Below are positions 14,759 through 23,111 of a DNA stretch of 35,594 nucleotides, piece by piece. The notes beneath the pieces are model-generated. The model saw only the letters and a program-made list of their open reading frames with translations. It was not told the origin of the DNA and did not search any database. Position 1 is the first letter of the stretch. Each line of letters begins with the position of its first letter. A program made the translations under genes and the position numbers. This DNA is from Eubacterium sp. Lineage in GTDB: Bacteria > Bacillota > Clostridia > Lachnospirales > Lachnospiraceae. The stretch lies in assembly GCA_017433615.1 (NCBI GenBank), contig JAFRGW010000003.1, positions 1-35,594 of the forward strand. The letters are read 5' to 3'.

Positions 14759-15834
14759 GCGTCCGCACCTCCTTCCGCCGTTTCCCGCCGGGCAAACCGG
14801 TAGCGGATAAAGAATTCACCTGCAATGACAAACAGCATGATGCTGCCCTGAATCATCATGGCAACCTGTGACGGTACACCGGTAATCTGCACTGCGACTG
14901 CTGATATCTGCAGGGCGCCGAAGAAGAACCCGACCAGCAGACAGACAAGCGGATTCAGTCCTGCAAGAAATGCGACGACGATACCTGTGTAGCCGGCATT
15001 GTTTGGCAGATCCGCCTGTACCCGGTGAATGATGCCGGCAACCTGCGCGAAACCTGCAAGTCCGGCGATCGCGCCGCTGACGCCGAGTACCATCAGAATG
15101 TTTTTTGCAACCGACATGCCCGCGTACTGCGCGGCGCGGGGACTTCTGCGGATGACCTCCATCTGGTACCCGCCGGTCGTCTTTGTGTGGAAAAACTGAA
15201 GTGCGACAGCGATCAGAATTACGATAATCAATACCGAATTGATCCCTGTATGGCCGATTTCCGGCAGCCAGTACCGCTCGTCAATGATCCGGGTCTGCGC
15301 AACCATCTGATTCAGCATTTTCCACGGCCCGTACATCAGGAAGTTCAGGACATACAGGAAAATGTAATTCAGCATCATCGTCAGGATGGTCTCATTTACC
15401 CCCCAGAATGCTTTCGGAATTGCCGCAAGCAGTGCGGCCGCTCCGCCGCCCAGGACAGCTGCAATAAACATCCCGAGTATTTTCAGAGGCGGCGGCATCA
15501 CCGGTCCGTACAGCGCAAAGCCGACACAGAACACCGCGCCCAGCGCGTACTGCCCCTCTGCTCCGATATTGTTCAGATTCATCCGGTAGCCGAAAGCAAC
15601 CGCAAGGCCGGTAAGCATCAGCGGAATTCCCGCCTCGATGCTTCGCTTCAAACCGCTCGCAGAACAGATGGTCTTCAGCATTTTTCCGTAAACAATCACC
15701 GGATTAAATCCGACTGCCACAAGGAAGATCCCGCTGAAAAGCAGGGCAAGGATTACGAAAAGAACCGGATTGAGCACCCTGTACCAGACGGGCACGCCAA
15801 TTCGCTTTTTGAGATAGATCCGGCCGCGCATCAT
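14755..15834 (-). CDS. ABC transporter permease, NupP-like (BMP importer)
   Basis: A 359-residue membrane protein of the BPD_transp_2 family, NupP/YufP type. The sequence ILTGLAVAFGYR.N..NIGAEGQY near 75-95 is the characteristic loop, and AARTAQYAG.S-like SPRAAQYAGMSVAKN appears near 235. It pairs with the 310-residue permease encoded next. It overlaps the ATPase gene upstream and the second permease gene downstream by four bases each, which fits tightly coupled synthesis of a heterodimeric channel. Confidence 0.92.
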   Translation of the reverse strand: MMRGRIYLKKRIGVPVWYRVLNPVLFVILALLFSGIFLVAVGFNPVIVYGKMLKTICSASGLKRSIEAGIPLMLTGLAVAFGYRMNLNNIGAEGQYALGAVFCVGFALYGPVMPPPLKILGMFIAAVLGGGAAALLAAIPKAFWGVNETILTMMLNYIFLYVLNFLMYGPWKMLNQMVAQTRIIDERYWLPEIGHTGINSVLIIVILIAVALQFFHTKTTGGYQMEVIRRSPRAAQYAGMSVAKNILMVLGVSGAIAGLAGFAQVAGIIHRVQADLPNNAGYTGIVVAFLAGLNPLVCLLVGFFFGALQISAVAVQITGVPSQVAMMIQGSIMLFVIAGEFFIRYRFARRETAEGGADA

Positions 15835-17372
15835 CTGTCCCCTCCTTTCTGACTTTCCCCGGGCTCTCTTTCTCCGGTCATCATTCTTCCGATTTCCATA
15901 ATATCCGTCTCATCGATATCCCGGATCCCCATCAGCTCTCCGTCACAGAGAACACCGACCCGGTCACACATATCGAAAATTTCTTCCAGTTCCTCTGAAA
16001 TAAAGACAACCGCTGCGCCCTTCCAGCTTTGCTCATTCAGAATCCGGCGGATTACCTCCGCCGCGCCAATGTCAAGCCCGCGCACAGGATATGCCGCGAC
16101 GATCAACTGCGGATTTCCCGCCACTTCACGGGCAAACAGGAGTTTCTGCTGGTTTCCGCCCGACATCAGGCCGACCGGATACGATACGCCTGCGTGCTTT
16201 ATTTCATAAGCATCCGTATAAGCGTCAGCGTCTTTCTGCATCTGCTCTTCCTGCAGAATGCCCGCCCTGCTGTATTTTTTCTGATTATATTCCTTCAGAA
16301 TCAGGTTGTGTTTCATATCCAGTTCGAGAACCAGACCTGTCGTTCTCCGGTCCTCCGGAATAAATGCAACGCCGCGTCTGATCCGGTCCCTGACAGAAGC
16401 TTTTGTAATATTGGAACCCTGCAGCAGGATCCTGCCTGCTGTCACCGGCCGCAGTCCTGCAATGACTTCAGAGAGCTCGCGCTGTCCGTTTCCGGCGACA
16501 CCGGCAATGCCGAAAATTTCCCCTTTCCGGATGGAGAGCGAGATATCTTTGAGCGCCGGCAGATTTCTGTCATTCCTGGCAGATACACCTTCCATGGTAA
16601 ATACAATCTCATCCCCGGGCTCACGGTCCAGAGACCGCTTCTGCGTTCCCATGCTGGTGCCGACCACAGCCTCTGTCAGACGCTCCACGGTGGCATCCGC
16701 GGCCAGCATCGTGTCCGCGACGGTTCCTCCCTTGAGTACGGTAATGCGGTCCGCGTTGTTCATGACCTCATTCATCTTGTGGGAGATCACGATCACCGCC
16801 TTGCCGCTGTCCGCCATCCTGCGCAGTGTATCAAACATATGCTGCGCCTCCTGCGGCGTAAGAACCGCAGAGGGCTCATCCAGTATCAGAATCTCCGCTC
16901 CCTGGTAAAGCAATTTTACGATCTCGACGCGCTGCTGCTCGCCGACAGAAAGCTGCCACACATAGGCGGATGCATCCACTTCCAGATTGAATTCTTTTGC
17001 ACATGCGTCAATTTCGCGCTCAATTTGTTCCTTCTTCAGGAAAAAGCTTTTATTTTCAGAATATAAAAAGACATTCTCGGCCACAGTCAGCGTCGGAATC
17101 AGGCGGAAATGCTGATGCACCATACCGATTCCGAGCGCGACCGCATCTTTTGGCGTACGAATGTCTGCTCGCTTTCCCTTATAATAAATTGCACCGCCGT
17201 CCGGGGCATAGATCCCCGTAAGGACGTTCATCAATGTACTCTTTCCCGCACCGTTCTCACCGAGCAGCGCGTGGATTTCGCCCGGATAGATCTCCAGATT
17301 GACCCCGCTGTTTGCAGTGATCAGGCCGAAGGTCTTCTTGATCTGCCTCATTTCAATAATCGGAGACGCCAT
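15831..17372 (-). CDS. ABC transporter ATPase with two nucleotide-binding domains, NupO-like
   Basis: The 513-residue cytoplasmic protein carries two ABC domains in tandem. The first is complete: Walker A GENGAGKST near 38-46, signature LSVGEQQR, Walker B LILDEPSAVL. The second is degenerate in the way usual for this family: GVAGNGQRE replaces the Walker A and LIVAAYPVRGLD the Walker B, while LMSGGNQQK is intact. So one ATP site is probably catalytic. It energises the NupP/NupQ-like channel and is the first gene of the importer operon; the ATG follows TGAGGAAAAAAT. Confidence 0.94.
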   Translation of the reverse strand: MASPIIEMRQIKKTFGLITANSGVNLEIYPGEIHALLGENGAGKSTLMNVLTGIYAPDGGAIYYKGKRADIRTPKDAVALGIGMVHQHFRLIPTLTVAENVFLYSENKSFFLKKEQIEREIDACAKEFNLEVDASAYVWQLSVGEQQRVEIVKLLYQGAEILILDEPSAVLTPQEAQHMFDTLRRMADSGKAVIVISHKMNEVMNNADRITVLKGGTVADTMLAADATVERLTEAVVGTSMGTQKRSLDREPGDEIVFTMEGVSARNDRNLPALKDISLSIRKGEIFGIAGVAGNGQRELSEVIAGLRPVTAGRILLQGSNITKASVRDRIRRGVAFIPEDRRTTGLVLELDMKHNLILKEYNQKKYSRAGILQEEQMQKDADAYTDAYEIKHAGVSYPVGLMSGGNQQKLLFAREVAGNPQLIVAAYPVRGLDIGAAEVIRRILNEQSWKGAAVVFISEELEEIFDMCDRVGVLCDGELMGIRDIDETDIMEIGRMMTGEREPGESQKGGDR

Positions 17373-17467
17373 ATTTTTTCCTCATACACTATGCCGGTCT
17401 TCAGTTACGAATGTCTGTATCATATGGCCGCTGCATCGGGCATCTTCACGCGGCAAATCCACATGCA

Positions 17468-18142
17468 TCAGAATCTTCTGTAGCGGTATTTCACCGCCGC
17501 CCGGTAACCCTCGCAGAGTGCCGTCGCCAGCAGAATACTCCCGATGATATCCGTCGTCCAGTGGACACCGGACAGAAAACGTGCCAGGACCGTTACGGAT
17601 GCGAGCACCCACGCACCGATCTCAAGGATATGCCGTGTTCCCGCATCCTTGACCCGGAGTCTGATCTGCGCCGTAATTGCACCGATTACTGAAATCGAAA
17701 GCAGCGTGTGTGATGACGGATACGAGAGTTCCAGTCCCTTTTCCGCATCCAGAATCACCGGTCTCCAGTTGATGGAAAAATGCTCTGTTACAAGATAGAT
17801 CACAAGCACTGCGATCCCGTACAGAATATAAACCTTCAGATCCCAGTTTACCTTCCGGATGCTCCGCTTATGTACTGCCTGAATGACTGTCAGAAGTGCG
17901 ACACAGAGTCCGCCCAGCAGGACAATTGCGCCGAGTATATTCGAAAGTGTGTAAAATCCCTGATGGAACCCGCCGAGCCGGTTAAACACTGCCCCGTTCA
18001 GCTTCGCGAGTCCGACAGATGTTCCCTCGGGCCCGATCGGCTCCACATTCACAAACCGCACGATGATTGTAAAAATGAGAAAGGCGGCGAGAAAAATGCA
18101 GCCCCGTATAAAATATTTTCTGGATCTTTGTCGTAATGCCAC
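17468..18142 (-). CDS. PAP2-family membrane phosphatase
   Basis: The roughly 224-residue protein has about six membrane helices and the PAP2 acid phosphatase motifs: WRP at 126-128 (the lysine of the first motif is not obvious), YPSSH at 141-145 with H145, and ARFLSGVHWTTDIIGS with R188, H194 and D198. Such enzymes dephosphorylate lipid phosphates (phosphatidic acid, undecaprenyl pyrophosphate) at the outer membrane face. The start is taken as the GTG at 18140-18142, behind AAAGGAAG at 8 bases; an in-frame ATG at 18172 has no ribosome binding site. It lies between copA and the BMP importer genes on the same strand with short gaps, but no functional link is evident. Confidence 0.82.
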   Translation of the reverse strand: MALRQRSRKYFIRGCIFLAAFLIFTIIVRFVNVEPIGPEGTSVGLAKLNGAVFNRLGGFHQGFYTLSNILGAIVLLGGLCVALLTVIQAVHKRSIRKVNWDLKVYILYGIAVLVIYLVTEHFSINWRPVILDAEKGLELSYPSSHTLLSISVIGAITAQIRLRVKDAGTRHILEIGAWVLASVTVLARFLSGVHWTTDIIGSILLATALCEGYRAAVKYRYRRF

Positions 18143-18193
18143 TGTTTGTACTTCCTTTCTCAAATGTGACATCAATCAGCACATTCGTATTCC

Positions 18194-18403
18194 TTACAGA
18201 ACACCCACAAACGTATAATCCTTATCCTCGACCGCTTTTTTCACAGCAGCCTCATCGAAGTCTCCGGATAGTTTCAGTACTGCGCGGTTTTCTTCGTGGC
18301 TGGGCACTGCTTCTGCCACGAAGTCGAGTGCTTCGAGTGCTTTTTTAACGGTTGCCTCGCAGTGTGTGCACATCATTCCTTCAATCTGTACTGTTTTTTC
18401 CAT
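18194..18403 (-). CDS. Nested CopZ-like copper chaperone (internal in-frame start in copA)
   Basis: An in-frame ATG at 18401-18403 (codon 814 of copA) is preceded by AAAGGAG seven bases upstream, as good as any start in the window. Translation from it would give a free 69-residue heavy-metal-associated protein with the Cu site GMMCTHC and the usual CopZ length. So the same mRNA could make both the fused ATPase and a separate chaperone. Whether the internal start is used cannot be told from sequence; the fused reading is continuous with no stop or frameshift in between. Confidence 0.45.
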   Translation of the reverse strand: MEKTVQIEGMMCTHCEATVKKALEALDFVAEAVPSHEENRAVLKLSGDFDEAAVKKAVEDKDYTFVGVL

Positions 18404-20842
18404 CTGGCTGCTCCTTTCTTCTGCTGTTGTTGTTATGTTGTTTTGATCTGCGGCCGCATGGCTGCCGTCATTCTGTATGTCATCGGCCGTCGTTCCGGCT
18501 TCGCCGTTTTCATTTGTCCTGCCTGTGTCTTTTGTTTCCGTCCTTTTCCGCCGGGGTCTGTCATGGGATGCATCATGCAGACGGAACAGGTTCAGCCGCA
18601 GTGCATTCATGCAGACAGTGAAACTTGATAAACTCATTGCCGCTGCGCCGATCATGGGATTCAGTTTCCACACAAACAGGCCGGCTGCCAGCGGAATGCA
18701 GATCACATTGTAGAAAAATGCCCAGAACAGGTTCTCGTGGATGTTGCGCAGAACAGCCCGGCTGAGCCGGATTGCCGCCGCAGCGTCCTTTAACGAACTG
18801 TTCATCAGTACGACGTCTGCACTGTCAATGGCCACATCCGTTCCTGCGCCGATCGCGATGCCGGTATCGGCCCGTGTCAGCGCCGGGGCATCGTTAATAC
18901 CATCGCCGATCATAATTGTGCGTCCCTGTTTCTGCAATTCCCGGATCACAGCTTCTTTTCCGTCCGGCAGAACGCCTGCCACGACGTCGTCCACGCCGGC
19001 TGCCGCGCCGATCGCGCGGGCCGTCCGCTCGTTGTCGCCTGTCAGCATAACAACGCGGAGGCCGAGATTCCGCATCTCGCGAATTGCCTCTGCCGAATCC
19101 GGTTTGATCACATCTGCGACTGCAATGACGCCAAGCAGCTTCCCGTCTTCCTCAAAGTAGAGCGGCGTCTTGCCTGCTTCTGCGAGCTTTGCAGCTTCTT
19201 GTTCAAACTGACCGGAAATGCTGCAGAATTCCTGTATATAACGGCTGTTGCCGCCATGCAGGCGTTTCCCGCCCACAACAGCTTCCAGGCCTTTGCCCGG
19301 CTGCACGAGGAAATCCTCTGTTTCTGCTGCCGGGATCTGATCTGCCTCTGCCCGCGCGACAATCGCTTTTGCGAGCGGATGTTCACTCTTCTGCTCAAGG
19401 GCATATGCCGCCGCAAGCAGCTTTTCTTCCGGAATATGTTCTGCCGGGAGCAGATCTGTTACCGCCGGTTCCCCGGAAGTGATGGTACCTGTTTTATCCA
19501 GCGCTACAACATCGGTTTTGCCTGTATTTTCCAGTGCCTCACTGGTTTTAAACAAAATACCGTTCCGCGCGCCGAGTCCGTTTCCGGCCATAATGGCCAC
19601 AGGTGTTGCCAGACCCAGTGCGCACGGGCAGGAAATCACAAGCACGGAAATACCGCGCGCAAGTGCAAAGCTCAAGGATTCGCCGTGCAGCAGCCACCCG
19701 ATTACAACGACTGCGGCGATTCCGATCACGGCCGGCACAAACACGCCTGACACGCGGTCTGCAATCCGGGCAATCGGTGCCTTGGTCGCCGCCGCATCCG
19801 ATACCATACTGATGATCTGCGCCAGCGTCGTATCTGCGCCGACGCGCTCCGCCCGGCACTGCAGATAACCGGACTGATTGATTGTCGCGGCACTGACGTG
19901 GTCGCCGGGGTTCTTATCCACCGGAATGCTCTCACCGGTCAGTGCGGACTCATTTACCGCGCTGATGCCTTCCAGCACCGTGCCGTCCACCGGGATGCTC
20001 TCACCCGGCCGCACAACAAATATATCGCCAGCCGCAACCTCACCGACTGCAACCTCTGTCTCTTCACCGTTCCGCAGAACCACTGCCGTCTGCGGCGCGA
20101 GCTTCATCAGGCTCTTCAGGGCATCCGTCGTCCTGCCCTTGGACATGGCCTCGAGCATTTTCCCGACGGTGATCAGGGCAAGAATCATGGCTGCCGACTC
20201 GAAATACAGCTGATTATGATACAGCTCCATCAGCTCCATGTTATCTGCGCCTTTTGTAATCATGCCGCACATCTCATAAAAGACGAAAACGCTCCACCCG
20301 AAAGACACGCCGGATCCCATTGCCACAAGGGTATCCATATTCGGCGCGCCGTGCCGCAGCGACCCGAATCCGCTGACGAAGAATTTACGGTTGATGATCA
20401 TAACAATGGCTGCAAGAACCATCTGGGTCAGTGTCAGTCCCAGATGATTGTGGTGAAAATACGCCGGGAGCGGCCATCCCCACATATTGTGCCCCATTGT
20501 GATATACATGAGTACGGCAAGAAATGCCGCCGACAGAATCAGACGCCGTTTCAGCAGCGGCGTCTCCCGGTCACGCAGCGCCTCCTCCTGCGCCGCAAAT
20601 GCGGCAGCCGCCGAAGCTTTTTCTCCGCTTTCTGCCGCCTGTACACCCTGCATCTCTGCGCCATAGCCGGCGTCCGTCACCGCCCGGATCACTTCCTCCG
20701 GCGCGGCACTTCCCTCAACACCCATGGAATTGGTCAGCAGACTGACCGCCACGGATGTGACGCCCGGCACCTTCGCCACCGCTTTTTCCACGCGCGCCTG
20801 GCAGGCCGCGCAGCTCATTCCTGTTACTGTATACTTGTCCAC
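18194..20842 (-). CDS. copA: Copper-exporting P1B-type ATPase with N- and C-terminal metal-binding domains
   Basis: The 882-residue protein has an N-terminal heavy-metal domain (CAAC, C11 and C14), eight membrane helices, the actuator motif TGES (302-305), the membrane metal site CPC (405-407), the phosphorylated aspartate D449 in DKTGT, an SEHPLA motif and GDGIND. The closing helices contain YN and MSLSS, the Cu(I)-specific signature. After the last helix comes a 50-residue hydrophilic linker and then a second heavy-metal domain (about 814-882) with CTHC. It should export Cu(I). The C-terminal domain resembles the free chaperone CopZ and has its own internal start (see the nested entry). No CsoR or CopY gene is in the window. 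Confidence 0.93.
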   Translation of the reverse strand: MDKYTVTGMSCAACQARVEKAVAKVPGVTSVAVSLLTNSMGVEGSAAPEEVIRAVTDAGYGAEMQGVQAAESGEKASAAAAFAAQEEALRDRETPLLKRRLILSAAFLAVLMYITMGHNMWGWPLPAYFHHNHLGLTLTQMVLAAIVMIINRKFFVSGFGSLRHGAPNMDTLVAMGSGVSFGWSVFVFYEMCGMITKGADNMELMELYHNQLYFESAAMILALITVGKMLEAMSKGRTTDALKSLMKLAPQTAVVLRNGEETEVAVGEVAAGDIFVVRPGESIPVDGTVLEGISAVNESALTGESIPVDKNPGDHVSAATINQSGYLQCRAERVGADTTLAQIISMVSDAAATKAPIARIADRVSGVFVPAVIGIAAVVVIGWLLHGESLSFALARGISVLVISCPCALGLATPVAIMAGNGLGARNGILFKTSEALENTGKTDVVALDKTGTITSGEPAVTDLLPAEHIPEEKLLAAAYALEQKSEHPLAKAIVARAEADQIPAAETEDFLVQPGKGLEAVVGGKRLHGGNSRYIQEFCSISGQFEQEAAKLAEAGKTPLYFEEDGKLLGVIAVADVIKPDSAEAIREMRNLGLRVVMLTGDNERTARAIGAAAGVDDVVAGVLPDGKEAVIRELQKQGRTIMIGDGINDAPALTRADTGIAIGAGTDVAIDSADVVLMNSSLKDAAAAIRLSRAVLRNIHENLFWAFFYNVICIPLAAGLFVWKLNPMIGAAAMSLSSFTVCMNALRLNLFRLHDASHDRPRRKRTETKDTGRTNENGEAGTTADDIQNDGSHAAADQNNITTTAEERSSQMEKTVQIEGMMCTHCEATVKKALEALDFVAEAVPSHEENRAVLKLSGDFDEAAVKKAVEDKDYTFVGVL
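18411..18417 (-). promoter_or_regulatory. Internal ribosome binding site within copA
   Basis: AAAGGAG on the minus strand, seven bases before the in-frame ATG of the CopZ-like domain. It lies in the poorly conserved linker, where no protein constraint would be expected to keep it. Confidence 0.55.
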
Positions 20843-20896
20843 TCTGATGCCTCTTATATCTGTGTCGCAGCTATATTAATGTTGGACGGAATTGCT

Positions 20897-20936
20897 TTTG
20901 AGCGGATATCCTGACGTGAAGTCACATCCGCTCAAA
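20897..20936. repeat. Perfect 11-bp inverted repeat between lysyl-tRNA synthetase and copA
   Basis: TTTGAGCGGAT and ATCCGCTCAAA face each other across 18 bases that themselves contain TGAC-GTGAA-GTCA. It forms a strong hairpin 30 bases after the synthetase stop, but no T-run follows on the minus strand, so it is not a standard terminator. It might be a weak terminator, an mRNA 3' end stabiliser or a regulator site for copA. It does not match the CopY box. Confidence 0.7.
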
Positions 20937-20965
20937 TCAACCCGTTTCGACCTGAATCTCAATAA

Positions 20966-22978
20966 TTACTTAATCCGAGTTCCCTCCGGAACGATATCAT
21001 CCACAAAGACCACCTGACAGCCGCACGCATTGTTTGTCGCCGCCAGCAGCATACCCTCGCTCTTGACGCCGGTAATACGGGCCGGCTCCAGGTTTGCGAT
21101 GACAATAATCTTCTTCCCGACCAGCTGCTCCGGCTTGTAATCATGCTTAATGGAAGACACGATCACACGCTCCTTCAGACCATCGTTGAGGGTCAGCTTG
21201 TAGCAGCTGTGTGATTTTCTGATTTCCTGACACTTCAGGATCTTGCAGACGCGCAGATCCAGCTTGTCAAATACATCCAGCGGAATCTCTTCCTTAACCG
21301 GCTCAACCGGATCCGGCTCGCCGTACTCGACAACCTGCTCTTCCTCTTCCGGCTCTTTGTTCAGTTCGGAAATCGGTGTCTGTTCCTCCTCTGTCTTCGG
21401 CGTGGAGAAATCCAGCAGACGCAGGTAGCTTTCCTTCTCGATCGCATACAGGAACAGATACAGGCGCGGTCCCTTCTCCTTGTTCAGGAGCAGCTTGTAT
21501 ACCGCCTTGAAGAATGCGCCCTGCAGCTTTTTCAGATTCTCTGCATCCTCGCCGAATACCTGTTTCGGGATCGCATACAGTTCCTGGTTCAGCTCATCAA
21601 GGCTGTATTCCTGTGTGCTGAGGTATTCATACAGAAGCGTGATTTCCTTCTTCTCATCCTCATTCAGCGCCTCATAGACTTCCCAGTTGCGGTACGGAAT
21701 CAGCTTGTTTGCATTTTCCGGCGCACAGTTCTCCAGCCAGTATTTTGCAAGATCCAGACGCTCCTTAAATTCTTCATATTTATATGGCTGATTGATCTTC
21801 TCAAAAACGGTCTCCAGCATCGGCACGTTAAAGTCGACAATCGAACCCAGCTGTACCAGAAGCGACATCGGCACCGTATGGATCTTCTCATCTGTCAGCA
21901 GACAGTTTTCGATGATCGTCTTAACACGCTCATCCGCCTCGCCGCTGATGTACTGGTTGTACTGCTTGTCGAACTCAAAATACTGCCGCAGAATGCCGTC
22001 GTCAAAGCAGAGATCAAATGCCTTGTTCGGCTCGACGCGGGAGTACAGCCACAGCAGAATCTGCGGCTGATAAATCTTCAGCAGTGTATCCGGTGTCAGA
22101 TTCAGACCTGAAGAGCCGGACATCTTGCCCGTCGTTCCTTTGATGCCGATAAACTCATAGCCCTTGAAGACCGGTGCCTTGATGCCGTAGATCTTCTCAG
22201 CAATCACGCGGCTGGTGTCATAGGAACCGCCCGGTGCAGCATGGTCCTTGCCGCCCGGCTCGAAGTCAACCTGTTCATACTTCCAGCGCATCGGCCAGTC
22301 GATCTTCCAGGCAAGCTTGCAGTTGGTATCTTTGTGGAAATCAAATGTCCCGGTGTGGCCGCATTTGCAGGTAAACTGCGCGACCTTATCCGCGTCGCTG
22401 TATCCGGTAATCTTTGTTGTGTCGCGCTTGCATTCCGGACAGTAAATGCTGACCGGATAGTATGCTTCTTTCTCGCCCTCTGCGGCATCCTGTGTCCGGA
22501 AGCTGTTCAAAATATCAAAAATCTCCGCGCGCTTGTCCAGAGCGGTAATAATGTCATCACGATAAGCACCGGAGCGGTACAGCTCGCCCTGGTGACGGTA
22601 GTCCAGCTTAATGCTGAACTTCTCAATTGCCTGCTCAAATTCCTTCTCAAAATATTCCGCGTAAGTCTTCTCTTCTGTCGGAAACGGATTCGGAACATCG
22701 ACATATGGATATCCAATGTACTTCTCAAACCCTTCCGTAATCTTCTCAACATTGACCGGCACCTTGCGCAGACGGTCAAATTCATCCCACGAAAACAGGA
22801 GACGGGCCTTTTTGCCTCTGCGCTCCAGTGCGCGGACGACAAACAGACTGGTGGCAATGTCACGGAAATTTCCGATATGAATGGAACCGGACGGGCTGAT
22901 TCCCGCCGCACAGACATATTCTTCCTTATCCGGACTTCTCTTAATTAATTCTTCAGCGATCACATCTGACCAATGCAT
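20966..22978 (-). CDS. lysK: Class I lysyl-tRNA synthetase with C-terminal tRNA-binding domain
   Basis: The first 520 residues match class I (archaeal-type) LysRS and not the usual bacterial class II enzyme: HWSDVIAE at the start, ITPSG-like ISPSGSIHIGN with HIGN 34-37, SWDEFDRLRKVP at 63-74, a zinc knuckle (C180, C183, C204, C206), WPMRWKYEQVDFEPGGKDH (228-246) and KMSGS (285-289). These are close to the Borrelia enzyme. A Glu/Pro-rich linker (about 525-565) leads to an EMAP/Trbp111-type tRNA-binding fold (567-670), as found on MetRS, which lengthens the protein from the usual 520-530 residues. It should charge tRNA-Lys. It is easily misread as MetRS because of the tail. GAGGAAA precedes the ATG. 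Whether a class II LysRS also exists cannot be judged here. Confidence 0.92.
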   Translation of the reverse strand: MHWSDVIAEELIKRSPDKEEYVCAAGISPSGSIHIGNFRDIATSLFVVRALERRGKKARLLFSWDEFDRLRKVPVNVEKITEGFEKYIGYPYVDVPNPFPTEEKTYAEYFEKEFEQAIEKFSIKLDYRHQGELYRSGAYRDDIITALDKRAEIFDILNSFRTQDAAEGEKEAYYPVSIYCPECKRDTTKITGYSDADKVAQFTCKCGHTGTFDFHKDTNCKLAWKIDWPMRWKYEQVDFEPGGKDHAAPGGSYDTSRVIAEKIYGIKAPVFKGYEFIGIKGTTGKMSGSSGLNLTPDTLLKIYQPQILLWLYSRVEPNKAFDLCFDDGILRQYFEFDKQYNQYISGEADERVKTIIENCLLTDEKIHTVPMSLLVQLGSIVDFNVPMLETVFEKINQPYKYEEFKERLDLAKYWLENCAPENANKLIPYRNWEVYEALNEDEKKEITLLYEYLSTQEYSLDELNQELYAIPKQVFGEDAENLKKLQGAFFKAVYKLLLNKEKGPRLYLFLYAIEKESYLRLLDFSTPKTEEEQTPISELNKEPEEEEQVVEYGEPDPVEPVKEEIPLDVFDKLDLRVCKILKCQEIRKSHSCYKLTLNDGLKERVIVSSIKHDYKPEQLVGKKIIVIANLEPARITGVKSEGMLLAATNNACGCQVVFVDDIVPEGTRIK

Positions 22979-23082
22979 AATGTTTTTTCCTCTTTCATTC
23001 TTACTTTTTTATATAGCCTTTTTAAGAATCCTCATCCGTTCTTTCCGGGAGAATAATCAAAAGTGCTTCTGAGTCGTGTCCA

Positions 23083-23111
23083 ATTATGAAGGAAACAGCC
23101 CAAAAAATCAA
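23083..23111 (-). promoter_or_regulatory. Possible promoter of the lysyl-tRNA synthetase gene
   Basis: On the minus strand, TTGATT (23106-23111), 17-base spacer and CATAAT (23083-23088). It overlaps the end of the phosphatase gene and gives a leader of about 98 bases, too short for a T-box; no T-box bulge sequence or terminator is seen. Confidence 0.4.

Noticed and set aside
20897-20936. CopY operator or classical terminator for the inverted repeat before copA
   Set aside because: No TACA-N2-TGTA box, and no T-run after the stem on the minus strand.
20966-22978. Methionyl-tRNA synthetase (metG)
   Set aside because: The C-terminal tRNA-binding domain is shared with MetRS, but the catalytic half (HWSDVIAE, SWDEFDRLRKVP, WPMRWKYEQVDFEP, GGKDH) is class I LysRS.
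22979-23110. T-box leader for the lysyl-tRNA synthetase gene
   Set aside because: The leader is only about 100 bases and shows no T-box bulge sequence or terminator/antiterminator pair.
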